A DNA stretch of 64,000 bases from Unio delphinus (taxonomy: Eukaryota; Mollusca; Bivalvia; Unionida; Unionidae): contig JAQISU010000033.1 in assembly GCA_029339505.1 (NCBI GenBank), forward strand, positions 6,062,001 through 6,126,000. The letters run 5' to 3'. Of the stretch, positions 55,687 to 62,330 are shown one piece after another. The position numbers and the translations under genes were made by a program. Positions within the stretch are counted from its first letter, which is position 1. Every line of letters begins with the position of its first letter. Below the pieces are notes generated by a model that made no database searches, had not been told where the DNA came from, and saw nothing but the letters and a program-made list of their open reading frames with translations.

Positions 55687-56538
55687 TTATTTACTTAAAT
55701 CCGCTACGAATTCCACATACCATGATACCGGAGTTCTAGCCAAATTTTTATCAGTAGATGTTATAGTGAACTTTTCCGTTGTATCCTTGTCGATGATCGT
55801 TGAAATCGTATTGTTGACCCCGGATGAACTCGACGATGAAATATTAAATTGAGTCGTTGTCACTAGTGTTAATCGATAAATACCCTTGACGGTTGCAGTG
55901 ATATCTAATTTGTTGTTTGTAGGTGTCCACAAAAATGATCCGTGTTGGATTGTATATACTACGTTATTGGTTTTCTCATGAGGAATTTTTGTTTTTTCAA
56001 TGATTGTTATCATCCTCGAAAAATCACCTTTGACGGCTTCGATGAAAGTTTTCGTCTCATCGATGGATTTTTTAATATCTGGGAGTTTTATTTCAATTTT
56101 ATCTAACGGGGTTCCAATAAATTTATCAATGATATTTCTACGAAATGATGTAAACTGTTTTCCGTTTTCTTCAATTCTAGATTCAAGTGTTGTTAGTACA
56201 AACACAGAATTGTTTAACTCATCGTTGAGAGTTTTTAATCGATCTGTAATCGTCGAAACGAGTACACCCGGTTTTATTTTACCCTGATCGGAAAATAACG
56301 CGATAGTATTTTCGATTGCGTTTTGTTGTTTAACTAAAATATCATCCAATGACACATCACTGGATTTCAATTTACCCTGTTTGTCTTGAAATACAACTAT
56401 TTCATTAGGATCAACATTTGTTAAGTTCAACGTCTCAGCTATTTCATCTTTGATTAGTTTTTTTACATCCTTGACAGAATCAGGTGGTGCAGTGTCATCG
56501 GGTTTGAGTTTCAAAGATCTCCCCCAAATATCAATCAT
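55687..56538 (-). CDS. Coiled-coil protein with a beta-rich C-terminal head (fiber-like candidate)
   Basis: 283 residues. Residues 20-190 are predicted mostly helical with heptad-like stretches, especially 95-130 (ITDRLKTLNDELNNSVFVLT) and 150-185. Residues 191-283 form a compact beta-rich domain: VVYTIQHGSFLWTPTNNKLD then ATVKGIYRLTLVTTTQF, an SSSSSSG loop and a hydrophobic end VSWYVEFVADL. The pattern of about eight short strands with Y-R-L-T and F-x-I near the middle recalls C1q/TNF-like trimeric heads. Together with the stalk it suggests a trimeric surface spike or fiber. This role is inference from layout only. It sits between the protease and the membrane protein in a tight minus-strand cluster. 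Confidence 0.5.
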   Translation of the reverse strand: MIDIWGRSLKLKPDDTAPPDSVKDVKKLIKDEIAETLNLTNVDPNEIVVFQDKQGKLKSSDVSLDDILVKQQNAIENTIALFSDQGKIKPGVLVSTITDRLKTLNDELNNSVFVLTTLESRIEENGKQFTSFRRNIIDKFIGTPLDKIEIKLPDIKKSIDETKTFIEAVKGDFSRMITIIEKTKIPHEKTNNVVYTIQHGSFLWTPTNNKLDITATVKGIYRLTLVTTTQFNISSSSSSGVNNTISTIIDKDTTEKFTITSTDKNLARTPVSWYVEFVADLSK

Positions 56539-56562
56539 GTTATTGTAAAACTCTTTCTCTCT

Positions 56563-57057
56563 CTAAAATCGTTTCGATTTCCAGCGATTACTAGTGTATT
56601 CATTAACGACAACATGTGGTGGTTTTCCGCTTGGGTTACTCAAGGAGTTAGAAATAGCGTCAAGGACATTTAATACTTCGCTGCCGCATATTGGTGGGTC
56701 AATCATCGTTTGTGTTGGTAGCGTAGAATACCAAGTCTTCATTGGAAGGGTTTTTATATACCGCATAAACTCTTTTGGTGGGGCTAATCCATATGAATCA
56801 AAATAGACAATCCCACGTGGATCAATAGCGTATGCAACCCAGTGAGTTCCAGGTCCGGTGCTGTTATCTAAATTAATGATTCCGGTTTCAACGCTGTTTG
56901 GTTGATGTCGTAATTGATCTTTCATAAAGACACCTCTGAAGTTTTTAATCGCGAGTTTTTTAGCAGCATCCATTAAATCAGAATTGGACATAGGAACCAT
57001 AGGTTCCTGAATTAATAAATCGTTCCTGGTAGTCTTAGACCCTTTCCACTGTACCAC
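56563..57057 (-). CDS. Adenain-type cysteine protease (capsid maturation)
   Basis: The catalytic set of adenovirus-like proteases is present in order: His72 in GTHWVAYAID, Asp87 in VYFDSYGLAPP, Gln116 in LPTQT and Cys124 in PPICGSEVLN. Such C48/C5-fold proteases cut capsid precursors in adenoviruses and Polintons. The length is 164 from the first Met. Met23 (56991, MSNSDLMDAAKKLAIKNF) is the more likely start, because the family usually begins there and it avoids the 46-base overlap with the gene upstream. The frame is intact and all active-site residues are kept, so the protein could be functional. It follows the membrane-active minor protein and precedes the coiled-coil protein. Confidence 0.9.
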   Translation of the reverse strand: MVQWKGSKTTRNDLLIQEPMVPMSNSDLMDAAKKLAIKNFRGVFMKDQLRHQPNSVETGIINLDNSTGPGTHWVAYAIDPRGIVYFDSYGLAPPKEFMRYIKTLPMKTWYSTLPTQTMIDPPICGSEVLNVLDAISNSLSNPSGKPPHVVVNEYTSNRWKSKRF

Positions 57058-57485
57058 GAATACGGGGTTCCTGGTAGTCTTAGACCCTTTCCCTTTTTTT
57101 TATATCCTTTCCCAGTTGCCTTCTTTAGTGCCATTCCTGCTGCAGTACCAACGGCTCCTAACGCTGCCGCTTTAGCCACCGCTGGGGCTGCTGCTGCAAT
57201 CAATGTTGGAATCGCAGCTAAGAACGGAAATATACCGCCTGTTTTAATCATATTTTTGATAGCAGCCGCAGAGAGAGTAATCTGAACACCTTTTTTGGCT
57301 GCAAGTGCATCATTGAAATGTTTCACCTGACGAGCTGTCAGCGATAGTTTATTTGCACCACCAGTCATTTGGTTGGGTTTCAACGTGATTGTGGTTCCAC
57401 ATTTTTTAGCTGATTCCGATTGCAATTTTTTTAATTGACCGGGAGTTAACGCAACACTAATAACACTATATGACATGTTATACAT
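57012..57485 (-). CDS. Membrane-active minor capsid/core protein of Polinton type
   Basis: 157 residues. Three related segments in the N-terminal half each have an LT/LS-x-x-Q pattern: VALTPGQLKKLQ (11-22), KLSLTARQVKHFNDAL (46-61) and ITLSAAAIKNMI (69-80). They are followed by KTGGIFPFL, a long Ala-rich hydrophobic segment (88-120, FLAAIPTLIAAAAPAV) and a basic Gly-Lys-rich tail. I recall this layout as a conserved small structural gene in animal Polinton/adintovirus elements, likened to adenovirus core or membrane-lytic proteins. The tail contains a 45-bp tandem duplication (GKGLRLPGTPYSWYS then GKGLRLPG, DNA at 57025 and 57070). The frame is otherwise intact. Confidence 0.7.
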   Translation of the reverse strand: MYNMSYSVISVALTPGQLKKLQSESAKKCGTTITLKPNQMTGGANKLSLTARQVKHFNDALAAKKGVQITLSAAAIKNMIKTGGIFPFLAAIPTLIAAAAPAVAKAAALGAVGTAAGMALKKATGKGYKKKGKGLRLPGTPYSWYSGKGLRLPGTIY

Positions 57486-57526
57486 AATAGATTGATTCTA
57501 ATTCAATGAAAAATCGAGAAAATCAA

Positions 57527-58990
57527 TCAAAGATTTTCCACTGGTGCATCTACCACTCTCATTCTTCCACCAACACCTTCGAGTAGCATTGATTTATCAC
57601 TGAGAATGACAGCAACCGCTCTATAATTCGGGATAAGGATAGGAGGTACCCCACCAACTGGTGGACCAGTCGGACGGGTTACACGGGCTCTAAAGTGTAT
57701 ATCAACGACAGATTGTCTTGTTAAATCAAGATGTTCAAGTGAAAAGTAATAAATCGGATAGAGGCTTTTAAAATCCAATTGCGATATTTGCAAACCAGTA
57801 TCCACATTTTGATCACGTGCCATAAATGACAACAGGTTATGATAGACACGTGCAATATGATTCTGACCATAATCAAGTTGTATATCCTCGGATGGTTCCT
57901 GCTGTCCGTTTATTCTCAGCGAGACTTCATTAACACCTAACTGATCAAATATCATATGGCTTCGTTCTTGATTACCAACTCGCGCATTATTCTGTAACGC
58001 TACGAATATATGACGTGGAGCTGAAACACCTTGTTTTGATGCCAGGTGCCATGTGAATGTACCATCAACACTGTCTTGTTTAATATCCGTGGTCACTGAT
58101 AACCAACTCAACAATGATTTTCCTCCTTGGTCCATAAATGATAGTAGTCGCTGTTCTTCTGTGATTGATGGAGTTAATACTGGCATCCACAATGATAGTT
58201 TTGTTAAAATGACTTTACCGGGAGCAACCCCAGCATTACGCCAGATTGCATCATCATCAGTACCCTTTCGTACAAGCGCTACTGTGTGTTTAGCTCCATA
58301 AATAACTTTTCTGACGTTTCTACAGAATCCAAATATATGATGCAGTGGGATCGCACATGAAAATCGTCGACGCTGCCCATGCAACGTTGCTACACGTGTT
58401 GCAAATCCTAAATTGAGATTACCATTAACGCCTCCGAGAATATCAAACGCAGCTCCGGGTCTAGTTCGACGTTCTGGATTAGCTGCTTCCTGTTGATCGG
58501 CTTCTGCATTATCTCTTGCTGTTAACACTTTAATGAATTGAAGGTGATCAGCGTTATCAGAGGTATCCTTTGCAAACATCATAGATGGACCCGCTGATCT
58601 TGTATAATCATCAGAATATCTCGCTAACCCTATGATTGTTGTGGCCACATCAATTTCACGGTCAATGGATTCAATTTCTTTTCCATCAATGAGATATCTA
58701 GCGCTTTCAAATAACGCCATTATGCCGTTATTAACAAAACCAACTCGGACATTTGCGTTATTGTCATATGGGGTATCAGCTGCAACATTTGTTACAAGTT
58801 CTCCTTCTACTTCAATAAATGCCTCACACGGTAGAAAATATTTACTGGTATCATGAACTTGAAGTTCAATTCGCGATCGGAGATCTGGTTGTACTGCGTG
58901 ATAAGAATAAAATTGAAAATCGCGTACAGAATCATTCTTGCCAACTGGGGCATCCATATCAAATGCTGGATCAGGTGACCTTTTGAACAT
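57527..58990 (-). CDS. Major capsid protein (double jelly-roll, Polinton/adintovirus type)
   Basis: 487 residues, intact. It begins MFKRSPDPAFDMDAPVGKND with VRDFQFYSYHAVQPDLRSRI, then ELQVHDTSKYFLPCEAFIEV and a long beta-rich body. The features that I associate with Polinton hexon-like proteins are the N-terminal arm, the beta strand block LPCEAFIEVEGEL, the RYLIDGKEIESIDREIDVAT segment, CAIPLHHIFGFC (a conserved capsomer region in this family), the ILTKLSLWMPVLTPS strand and the DFKSLYPIYYFSLEHLDLTR segment near the C-terminus. It is the largest intact frame and central gene of the cluster. It would form trimeric capsomers. A structure prediction is the decisive check. Confidence 0.82.
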   Translation of the reverse strand: MFKRSPDPAFDMDAPVGKNDSVRDFQFYSYHAVQPDLRSRIELQVHDTSKYFLPCEAFIEVEGELVTNVAADTPYDNNANVRVGFVNNGIMALFESARYLIDGKEIESIDREIDVATTIIGLARYSDDYTRSAGPSMMFAKDTSDNADHLQFIKVLTARDNAEADQQEAANPERRTRPGAAFDILGGVNGNLNLGFATRVATLHGQRRRFSCAIPLHHIFGFCRNVRKVIYGAKHTVALVRKGTDDDAIWRNAGVAPGKVILTKLSLWMPVLTPSITEEQRLLSFMDQGGKSLLSWLSVTTDIKQDSVDGTFTWHLASKQGVSAPRHIFVALQNNARVGNQERSHMIFDQLGVNEVSLRINGQQEPSEDIQLDYGQNHIARVYHNLLSFMARDQNVDTGLQISQLDFKSLYPIYYFSLEHLDLTRQSVVDIHFRARVTRPTGPPVGGVPPILIPNYRAVAVILSDKSMLLEGVGGRMRVVDAPVENL

Positions 58991-59030
58991 TTTACTCTAT
59001 TTATCAGAGTCTAAATCGCGATTTTTCATT

Positions 59031-59477
59031 TCATCGTCGTGTTTTTTTAAAGCCACTTCCTGCTATCATGTTTGCTATCATGTTATTTTGGTCCCCTTGA
59101 TTTATCAAGGGAGTCACCATCGACGCTAATTTTTCGTCTACTGCGTTATTTATAATTCTACTAACACTTGCAGGCATTTCCGCTGTAGACGGTAACGGTT
59201 TCTTTTTTCGTCTCACTAATGATGTTATTTTATTCTTCGCAGCTGAAAACGCTTTTCCCGCAAGATCTCCAACAGCACCAATACCCTTATCACGAATAAC
59301 ATCAATTGCTTTCATTCCTAGTTGTTTAGCCAACGGCATCGCTTTTGGAGCCATTCTCGCAAATAACCCTGCAATGGTATTGCCTAAACCATCTCTGTAG
59401 TATGCTCTATAAACCGGAAACCGTGAATTAACTACGTAGACGGGGGTTGGCTTATCATGATTGTAGTGTATGATCAT
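59031..59477 (-). CDS. Minor capsid protein with amphipathic and basic segments (pVI/pX-like)
   Basis: 148 residues. After a Tyr/Arg-rich start (YVVNSRFPVYRAYYRDGLGN), a Gly-rich amphipathic helix series follows (AGLFARMAPKAMPLAKQLGM then KAIDVIRDKGIGAVGDLAGK), a basic patch RRKKKPLP and a C-terminal MIAGSGFKKTRR. Proteins of this type directly upstream of the capsid gene are regular in animal Polintons, possibly acting on membranes or linking DNA to capsid. The ATG is preceded by a 30-base leader identical to that of the gene starting at 60560. Confidence 0.65.
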   Translation of the reverse strand: MIIHYNHDKPTPVYVVNSRFPVYRAYYRDGLGNTIAGLFARMAPKAMPLAKQLGMKAIDVIRDKGIGAVGDLAGKAFSAAKNKITSLVRRKKKPLPSTAEMPASVSRIINNAVDEKLASMVTPLINQGDQNNMIANMIAGSGFKKTRR

Positions 59478-59525
59478 TATTTGAAATCAGAAACAATTTT
59501 TCAATTGGAAACGCTAGCGTTTTTT
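59475..59525 (-). promoter_or_regulatory. Conserved leader/promoter of the 148-residue gene
   Basis: From the ATG at 59477 upwards, 33 bases (59475-59507) are identical to 60558-60590. They run from the start codon through TTCAAATAAT-flanking DNA to CAATTG. Just above is the palindrome AACGCTAGCGTT (near 59510-59521), which recurs in part at 55650. Confidence 0.55.
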
Positions 59526-59542
59526 TTATTCAATCCCGGTGA

Positions 59543-60202
59543 TTAATCACTGTGATAATCCTCCACTAACTCACCAATGAAATCTCGATATGTGCTGATA
59601 TCTATGATACCACCCTGAAATAATCGTCTACAGATATCAGCTGCTTCATTAATTATTTCCGGTGAGTTATTTCCAGCTCGGAAACCTCCTACAAGAACTT
59701 CTAATCGTGATATATCATTGATAACACTACCAGGACATGTCGTGGTAGAGTCAAAGACATCCTTTGGATTTCCAATCGAATATCCCTTTCCGCTTGTTTC
59801 CTCAGTTGTACCAGTTGCGCCCTCACTATCTTCAAGTAATTTCCTTTGTCGGCCTCGACTTTGTTGTTTTTGTATACCATAGCTATCAACTCCTACTTTA
59901 AAAGATCTATACTCAACTGTATCCTTTTTCAAATTACCAGTAATCCCCTTATTCGTTTTATATAACCAATCTACCCAGTCGTCTCGTTTAATTCTACTGT
60001 TTTTATACTCGTCTTTTAAAAACTCTTCCCTTGAATAATATTTTTGGGCAGCGAAAACGCCAAAGTCCGCATAATCGTTGGGTTTTATTAATTGATATTG
60101 TTTGATTTCTGTTATAGCTTCTTCGGTGAGTTTGTCTATAATGGGGGGTACCTTTTGGGGTGACGACATCAACAGGTTGTGGTTCAGGCGCAGAATCATC
60201 AA
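59543..60202 (-). CDS. Capsid-region protein, C-terminal part of a frameshifted gene
   Basis: The open frame of 219 codons is genuine from about residue 14 on (QKVPPIIDKLTEEAITEIKQ). Before that it is the shadow of the upstream frame. The body has DYADFGVFAAQKYYSREEFL, a Gln/Arg-rich patch, a Ser/Thr-rich linker with GKGYS, then a helical end (EIINEAADICRRLFQGGIID) . Together with 60003-60560 it forms one gene split at the C6 tract (60134-60139 on the plus strand as GGGGGG). The role is unknown. Position upstream of the minor capsid and major capsid genes suggests a structural or scaffold protein. Confidence 0.6.
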   Translation of the reverse strand: MMILRLNHNLLMSSPQKVPPIIDKLTEEAITEIKQYQLIKPNDYADFGVFAAQKYYSREEFLKDEYKNSRIKRDDWVDWLYKTNKGITGNLKKDTVEYRSFKVGVDSYGIQKQQSRGRQRKLLEDSEGATGTTEETSGKGYSIGNPKDVFDSTTTCPGSVINDISRLEVLVGGFRAGNNSPEIINEAADICRRLFQGGIIDISTYRDFIGELVEDYHSD

Positions 60203-60560
60203 TATCAGCTAATCGTTCATACTCGCGCTGAGTTTTTATATCACTGGATAGCTGTTGTATCCCTGCGCGTGTTTGTCCGGTCTCTGCTGCTATCTTTTCA
60301 AGCGTATCAAGCAGCGGCGCCTTCTTTACTCGTTCTCGCTCAGGAATATCTCCGTATATCGCTGCTTCAGTTAACTTTTTCACATCTTTGGTCGCACTTG
60401 TTATCGGAGTAAACAGTTGTTCACTTGACACAGAGAAGTCAGTCTGCGCTTGTTGTCGTTGTTGCAGTTTATTCCGTACAGAGTCACGAATTGGTACAAA
60501 TCTCCTGATTGCATCCAGTCGTTCACGAGCCAATCGGGTTGTTAATGCTTCATTGACCAT
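60003..60560 (-). CDS. Capsid-region protein, N-terminal part of a frameshifted gene
   Basis: 185 codons; real from the ATG to about residue 135 (PQPVDVVTPKG). After that the frame is the non-coding shadow of the C-terminal part. It starts MVNEALTTRLARERLDAIRR, is rich in charged helices (RERVKKAPLLDTLEKIAAET), and has an acidic Pro-rich hinge (DDSAPEPQP) just before the shift. Moving one base ahead at the run of six C enters the other frame with no stop between. The gene could be broken, misassembled or use +1 recoding. It has the shared 33-base leader. Confidence 0.6.
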   Translation of the reverse strand: MVNEALTTRLARERLDAIRRFVPIRDSVRNKLQQRQQAQTDFSVSSEQLFTPITSATKDVKKLTEAAIYGDIPERERVKKAPLLDTLEKIAAETGQTRAGIQQLSSDIKTQREYERLADIDDSAPEPQPVDVVTPKGTPHYRQTHRRSYNRNQTISINKTQRLCGLWRFRCPKILFKGRVFKRRV

Positions 60561-60590
60561 TATTTGAAATCAGAAACAATTTTTCAATTG
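60558..60590 (-). promoter_or_regulatory. Shared 33-base leader at the start of the 185-codon frame
   Basis: Identical to 59475-59507. Reading on the minus strand: CAATTGAAAAATTGTTTCTG, then ATTTCAAATA and the ATG. Position immediately before two viral start codons suggests a late promoter or translation leader. Confidence 0.55.
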
Positions 60591-60599
60591 CAAAACACT

Positions 60600-60844
60600 T
60601 TTTCAATCCGACCTAACACCATCGTGGAAGTGTTTTGAGATCTCTATCATTGATGGGGAAAGTGTGGAAATCCTTATAAAAATAAATAATATCACACTTT
60701 CCCCACTTTTCCATTTGATCAATCCGAACCAGCCATCAATTTTTTATTCACTGATTTCAACAGTTTTAATCAAAAAATGCTAAAAAAAAATTAAAATCTC
60801 TATGAGGGACGGTCACAATCAAATAATGATAAATGGTTGGTCAA
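60600..60844. promoter_or_regulatory. Non-coding gap with a 12-bp perfect hairpin
   Basis: GGGGAAAGTGTG (60657-60668) and its complement CACACTTTCCCC (60694-60705) flank a 25-base AT-rich loop. It is the only sizeable intergenic gap in the minus-strand gene cluster. It could be a terminator, regulatory stem or protein-binding site for the genes around it. Confidence 0.4.
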
Positions 60845-61246
60845 TCAAAATTGTTCATTTTCTTGAATTAACGCCCGTAGGTTTCTAACTTTAGAATTAA
60901 CCTCCTTTTTCAATTCGTATTCGTACCCCAATTCTTTTCGTATTCGTTCTACGATGGTATACAACGGAGCGAACACACTTACGTCACTGGAAAATGCGAG
61001 AGAGTCCCGAATAGAATTCTGAATTCTTTTGATGAGCGCATACTTCTTTGGTAGCATATACTTGTTAGTGCTAACTCCGTATTCTATATCCTGAAAATCA
61101 GACATGATTTGATCAGGATTTAACCCATCTGATAGTTCAATATCCCAACTTTTCAATTTTGAAATCTCGGATATGATGCTATTCATGTTTTCAGAATTCA
61201 TTATTCTATAATAATGATATATTTCTAAATGAAAAATATGACGCAT
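60845..61246 (-). CDS. Small helical protein, unknown
   Basis: 133 codons from the first Met; a start at residue 16 (61201, MNSENMNSIISEISKLKSWD) is more likely, because the first 15 residues lie in an AT-rich leader. It is mostly alpha-helical and charged (SSDVSVFAPLYTIVERIRKE then LGYEYELKKEVNSKVRNLRA). The first ATG overlaps the stop of the endonuclease gene (TAATG). No family is recognised. Confidence 0.5.
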   Translation of the reverse strand: MRHIFHLEIYHYYRIMNSENMNSIISEISKLKSWDIELSDGLNPDQIMSDFQDIEYGVSTNKYMLPKKYALIKRIQNSIRDSLAFSSDVSVFAPLYTIVERIRKELGYEYELKKEVNSKVRNLRALIQENEQF

Positions 61247-61737
61247 TAGACGTAACTAAATTGAATTTTTTGTCCCGTCCTTTTTGAAATAGCCGATCGA
61301 CAAACCCCCTCTGCAATGAATCGTACTGAGGCTCTACAAATATTGAAATACTTGCCGGCTTCATATATTGATTTAAATATTTTTTCTTCGTTAGTTGTTG
61401 TATTCAAAGATTTTACTGGTCTCGCTTTTTTTGAGCAAATGCCAGTCTCTCCTCTTTTCAAATTCTCACTTTGTGTGATAGCTTGCAGATTTGATAAAGA
61501 ATTGTTCCTTGGATTAGAATCCTTGTGATCGATAACAAAACCATTTTTGATCAATCCATTGAAACATTCAAATACGAAACGATGATTGTAATATTTCTTC
61601 TTTCTAACAGTAAAGAACAAATACCCCATACCATTATCCCACCCAACTGGGTTCTTCAGTCTACAGTGTCTTACAACACCATCACTGGATGCTTCATAAT
61701 TTGTACTCACTGGGTGTGGTCTGAATTCCTGGTTCAT
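61246..61737 (-). CDS. HNH endonuclease with NUMOD-type DNA-binding tail
   Basis: 163 residues. The N-terminus (TNYEASSDGVVRHCRLKNPV then GYLFFTVRKKKYYNHRFVFE) matches the NUMOD4-HNH layout of free-standing homing endonucleases. The HNH core is HRFVFECFNGLIKNGFVIDH then KDSNPRNNSLSNLQAITQSE, with His52, His71 and the Asn residues 78, 79 and 83 in place. Residues 105-163 (PVKSLNTTTNEEKIFKSIYE then AGKYFNICRASVRFIAEG) resemble the NUMOD1 helix-turn-helix that sets sequence specificity. Such enzymes are common in phages and large DNA viruses. One in a Polinton-like animal element is less usual. It is the first gene of the minus cluster and is divergent from the polymerase-like gene. Confidence 0.85.
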   Translation of the reverse strand: MNQEFRPHPVSTNYEASSDGVVRHCRLKNPVGWDNGMGYLFFTVRKKKYYNHRFVFECFNGLIKNGFVIDHKDSNPRNNSLSNLQAITQSENLKRGETGICSKKARPVKSLNTTTNEEKIFKSIYEAGKYFNICRASVRFIAEGVCRSAISKRTGQKIQFSYV

Positions 61738-61833
61738 TAGTATACTATACTATTTGTCTAATTCATTGACTGATCCATTGCAGTGATTCATTATACATAA
61801 ACCTTTCATTTAGACACTTGTTTTTAGTATAGC
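61738..61833. promoter_or_regulatory. Divergent intergenic region
   Basis: The 96 bases separate the minus-strand endonuclease and the plus-strand polymerase-like gene. CTATACTA near its left edge and TAGTATAG at 61825-61832 form an inverted pair next to each start. TTATACATAAA near 61791-61800 is a TATA-like stretch. Confidence 0.4.
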
Positions 61834-62202
61834 ATGAGGCAGTTCAAGAGATTGCCTTCGAAAAATGCTGAATTCAATGCTGATAAGGAGTTTAAGAGAT
61901 TATTGAAAATCAATCCTAGATTTAATCTCGATAAACCCAAAAAACGTAACAAACGTCCAATAGACGGAAACATGAAAGAGTTTAAGAGATTATTGAAAAT
62001 CAATCCTAGATTTAATCTCGATAAACCCAAAAAACGTCCAAGAGACGGAAACATGAAAGAGTTTAAGAGATTATTAAAAATTAGTCCTAGATTTAATCTC
62101 GATAAACCAAAAAAACGTCCAAGAGATGGAAACATGAAAGAGTTTAAGAGATTATTAAAAATTAATCCTAGATTTAATCTCGATAAACCAAAAAAAACGT
62201 AA
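61834..62202 (+). CDS. N-terminal repeat part of the polymerase-like gene (frame ends at an A8 tract)
   Basis: 122 codons: MRQFKRLPSKNAEFNADKEF, then near-identical repeats of about 27 residues, EFKRLLKINPRFNLDKPKKR plus P(R)DGNMK. Four copies are in this frame. It stops at TAA (62200) right after a run of eight A (62190-62197), where earlier copies have fewer. The repeat continues in another frame beyond. The repeat is strongly basic and might bind nucleic acid or act as a nuclear signal or terminal-protein-like extension. Start chosen as the first ATG after the divergent region. Confidence 0.6.
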   Translation: MRQFKRLPSKNAEFNADKEFKRLLKINPRFNLDKPKKRNKRPIDGNMKEFKRLLKINPRFNLDKPKKRPRDGNMKEFKRLLKISPRFNLDKPKKRPRDGNMKEFKRLLKINPRFNLDKPKKT

Positions 62203-62330
62203 CAAAATCAATCCTAGATTTAATCTCGATAAACCCAAAAAACCTCCAAGAGACGGAAACATGAAAGAGTTTAAGAGATTATTGAAAATCAATCCTAGAT
62301 TTAATCTCGATAAACCAAAAAAAACGTCCA
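61888..62330 (+). repeat. Coding tandem repeat, 75-90 bp units
   Basis: GAGTTTAAGAGATTATTGAA followed by AATCAATCCTAGATTTAATC and TCGATAAACC(C/A)AAAAAA occurs six times, one copy lacking its first half (from 62204). Copies differ at few bases, so expansion is recent. Length changes occur in the A-runs. Confidence 0.9.

Noticed and set aside
61824..62135. Minus-strand 103-codon frame opposite the basic repeats
   Set aside because: Antisense shadow of the repeated coding region; composition follows from the complement.
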